The translations under genes and the position numbers were made by a program. From Patescibacteria group bacterium (GTDB lineage: Bacteria; Patescibacteriota; Patescibacteriia; 2-12-FULL-60-25), in contig JAGOUA010000033.1 in assembly GCA_018061485.1 (NCBI GenBank), positions 1 through 7,492 on the forward strand: DNA of 7,492 bases, read 5' to 3'. Positions 5,958 through 7,492 of this stretch are shown here, in pieces; positions within the stretch are counted from its first letter, which is position 1; each line of letters begins with the position of its first letter. The notes below the pieces were generated by a model that saw nothing but the letters and a program-made list of their open reading frames with translations, did not search any database and was not told where the DNA came from.

Positions 5958-7492
5958 ATGACTCGTGATGCTTGGCTGGCGTATTTTGACGCAGCTCCTG
6001 AACCGGTCCAGGCGTATCTTTTGGATGAGGTCTCAACAGAGGGTGAGACGCGTGCACAGGCGACATTGCGCGTGGATCATGACGCGTGGGATCGGGTGAT
6101 GAACGCTGTATGGGCCGCGATTTTTGAGGGGGTATCGCGTCAGGAGTTTCAAACGTTGTTGCGACAAGCGCTTCCCGGAAGAGATCTGCAAGAAGTGGAG
6201 CGCGTGGTGTTGCAAGAAGTGGTGCATCCCTTGGGCGAGATGTTGTCCTGGGAGATCGATGAAGCGCTCCAGTCTCTTGGGGTGGATGTGGGAAGTATGA
6301 CGGGGCGTGTACGCGTGTCATTGCGGCCGATGTCATATGGCGCGGCCGTGCGACGTGTGGCAAGTGAGGCAAAGATCTCTCTTCTGGGTGAAGAAGCCGT
6401 TCGACGATTACGCGAGGTGTTTACGTCGTATATCGAGCAAACACGCACGATTGAGCAGGTTCGTGAGCTCTTGCTACGGCCTATCGCTGACGGAGGCCTT
6501 GGGTGGTCATCTTCGCAGGTAGAGGCCTTTTTTGAAAAAACGGATGAGCTTCGTCGTCAAACGAGGCTGCTTTCTGAACAAGCGTACGCACAATGGCTGC
6601 AGCAATATGAGCGCGAACGAGAAGTACAGGCGATTGAGCGGAGGCAGCAAGAAAAACAGCAAGCCCGAACACCGTCCGCTTCAACCAAAGACGAACCACA
6701 TCCGGCAGAAGCACGGGGGAAAAGCGCCGCTGCACAGTCCGTAATTGATCGTGTGGTGGAGGCGGTCTTTGCTGAAGCGGGTGTACAAGGACTGGATGAG
6801 TATCTCGAAAAGCGCTGGCGCAACGTGATTTCTACGCGTTTGCGAGGCGTGCGTTCCCGCGATCAGTCTCGCGAAGTATTGGCTCGCGATCAAAAAGTGG
6901 GGGGATTGGGACAGTCTCCCGAAGAAGTCGATCGTCTTTCGACGCTGCTTGAGCGCGTCTATACGGAGTATCATGAGCAGGTGGAAGCCGAAGAAAAGGG
7001 AAAAATTACGCAGTTTGTGCAAGAGCAGCAAAAGCGCATTGACGAGCGTCAAGCGCAAGAAGCAGCAGAACGAGAACGATGGTTTCAAGAGCGAAAAACG
7101 ATGGCAGATCAGGGAGAAGTTGGGGCGGTCAGCGCCCTCAAGGCGCTCATGCGAGGCGTGCGTGTCGTGGGGCCGGTGTGTGATATTCAGACAGGACTCG
7201 AAATCCAGGTCGAGGGCGCTTCAACCAATATCTTTGGGGTAGATGGCGTGCAGGGAAATGTGCGCTTGATGAGTCTTGCCGAAGAATTGGAGACGCTCGA
7301 TATTGCGCGCTTTCGTCGGTTGGCAAAGACGCCTGCAGAAGCCGAAGCAAAGATCTTGCAAAAGATGGCCACGTTGCGGCAGGAGTCTGAAGAGCGGTGG
7401 ATCGAGGGGGTCAAGCGATGGCGTAAATCGCCACTGCAGCAGGCGTATCTCTCGCTTGTGGCACGCGCTTTTGCCGAACAGCGTCCCGTCGC
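5958..7492 (+). CDS. Uncharacterised helix-rich repeat protein, partner of the membrane protein gene; 3' end beyond window
   Basis: The frame is open from ATG 5958 to the edge (511 codons). There is no signal peptide or membrane segment, so it is probably cytoplasmic. I do not recognise a named family. The visible order is as follows. An N-terminal helical domain (1-112) begins with TRDAWLAYFD. Repeat A (about 131-200) is followed by a charged coiled coil and Pro/Ser linker (204-256). Repeat B (about 267-336) is followed by a second Gln/Glu/Arg coiled coil (339-382). A mixed region (about 388-455) contains RVVGPVCDIQ. A final helical part has FRRLAKTPAEAEAKI and later WIEGVKRWRKSPLQQAYLSL. 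Both repeats carry a GGLG turn. The pattern recalls conserved hypothetical proteins of Patescibacteria, from memory only. A gap of six bases after the upstream stop, with no promoter or Shine-Dalgarno visible, argues for one operon and a role tied to the membrane protein. No catalytic motif is evident; a scaffold or adaptor is possible. Confidence 0.85.
   Translation, partial: MTRDAWLAYFDAAPEPVQAYLLDEVSTEGETRAQATLRVDHDAWDRVMNAVWAAIFEGVSRQEFQTLLRQALPGRDLQEVERVVLQEVVHPLGEMLSWEIDEALQSLGVDVGSMTGRVRVSLRPMSYGAAVRRVASEAKISLLGEEAVRRLREVFTSYIEQTRTIEQVRELLLRPIADGGLGWSSSQVEAFFEKTDELRRQTRLLSEQAYAQWLQQYEREREVQAIERRQQEKQQARTPSASTKDEPHPAEARGKSAAAQSVIDRVVEAVFAEAGVQGLDEYLEKRWRNVISTRLRGVRSRDQSREVLARDQKVGGLGQSPEEVDRLSTLLERVYTEYHEQVEAEEKGKITQFVQEQQKRIDERQAQEAAERERWFQERKTMADQGEVGAVSALKALMRGVRVVGPVCDIQTGLEIQVEGASTNIFGVDGVQGNVRLMSLAEELETLDIARFRRLAKTPAEAEAKILQKMATLRQESEERWIEGVKRWRKSPLQQAYLSLVARAFAEQRPV
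6348..6521 (+). repeat. Intragenic protein repeat, copy A (residues 131-188 of the 5958 gene)
   Basis: This segment aligns without gaps to residues 267-324 of the same protein at a constant offset of 136 residues. By hand count 21 of 58 positions are identical, including Arg163, Gln167, Arg169-Glu170, Leu172, Arg174 and the GGLG turn at 179-182. The similarity is at protein level; the DNA has diverged. Confidence 0.75.
6756..6929 (+). repeat. Intragenic protein repeat, copy B (residues 267-324 of the 5958 gene)
   Basis: Second copy of the module. Matching residues are Arg299, Gln303, Arg305-Glu306, Leu308, Arg310 and GGLG at 315-318. Like copy A it is followed by a charged coiled coil, so the duplicated unit may be module plus coiled coil. 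Confidence 0.75.

Noticed and set aside
5956..6372. 138-codon open frame on the minus strand
   Set aside because: Low-complexity His/Pro/Arg/Ser composition, antisense to the start of the well-supported 5958 gene.
1..7492. CRISPR array, tRNA, rRNA, insertion sequence or attachment site
   Set aside because: No regularly spaced direct repeats, tRNA-like folds, transposase motifs or terminal inverted repeats were seen; coding density leaves almost no room.
3021..7492. Alternative genetic code (TGA as Gly or Trp, as in some Patescibacteria)
   Set aside because: No in-frame TGA occurs in any of the four genes as read, Trp is encoded by TGG, and the genes end with TAA or TAG.

Overview
The window holds four protein-coding genes and almost no non-coding DNA. 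Two genes lie on the minus strand (der and an LCP-family gene). Two lie on the plus strand (a large polytopic membrane protein and an uncharacterised helical protein). The pairs diverge from a 69-base intergenic region. The first and last genes run off the window edges. Stops in use are TAA and TAG, and no in-frame TGA was met, so the standard bacterial code applies. GC is roughly 50-55% by eye.

The organism is most likely a member of the Candidate Phyla Radiation (Patescibacteria). This rests on the two plus-strand genes. They recall, from memory of the families, a VirB6/TrbL-like membrane protein and a repeat-containing hypothetical protein common in that group. None of the four starts has a recognisable Shine-Dalgarno sequence. 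This is an inference without a database search, and the class cannot be fixed from the sequence.

Layout: 1-1465 (minus) is der, the double-GTPase ribosome-assembly factor, cut at its C-terminus by the window edge. 1470-2951 (minus) is a LytR-CpsA-Psr (LCP) ligase with a LytR C-terminal domain. It lies four bases upstream of der and probably shares its transcript. 2952-3020 is the divergent promoter region. Both directions carry the string ATACTTCT within a few bases of the ATG, which suggests leaderless or nearly leaderless mRNAs. 3021-5951 (plus) is a 976-residue protein with a signal peptide, eight or nine membrane segments, a Gly/Ala-rich hinge and a cytoplasmic C-terminal half of about 475 residues. 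5958-7492 (plus, partial) begins six bases downstream. It encodes a soluble, helix-rich protein with an internal ungapped duplication, two charged coiled-coil linkers and a mixed C-terminal domain.

The minus-strand pair is ordinary housekeeping: anionic polymer attachment to the wall, and ribosome biogenesis. The plus-strand pair is the interesting part. It may be the membrane channel and a cytoplasmic partner of a divergent type IV secretion or pilus-like machine, but the second protein has no function I can name. No RNA genes, mobile elements, CRISPR arrays or convincing terminators were seen.
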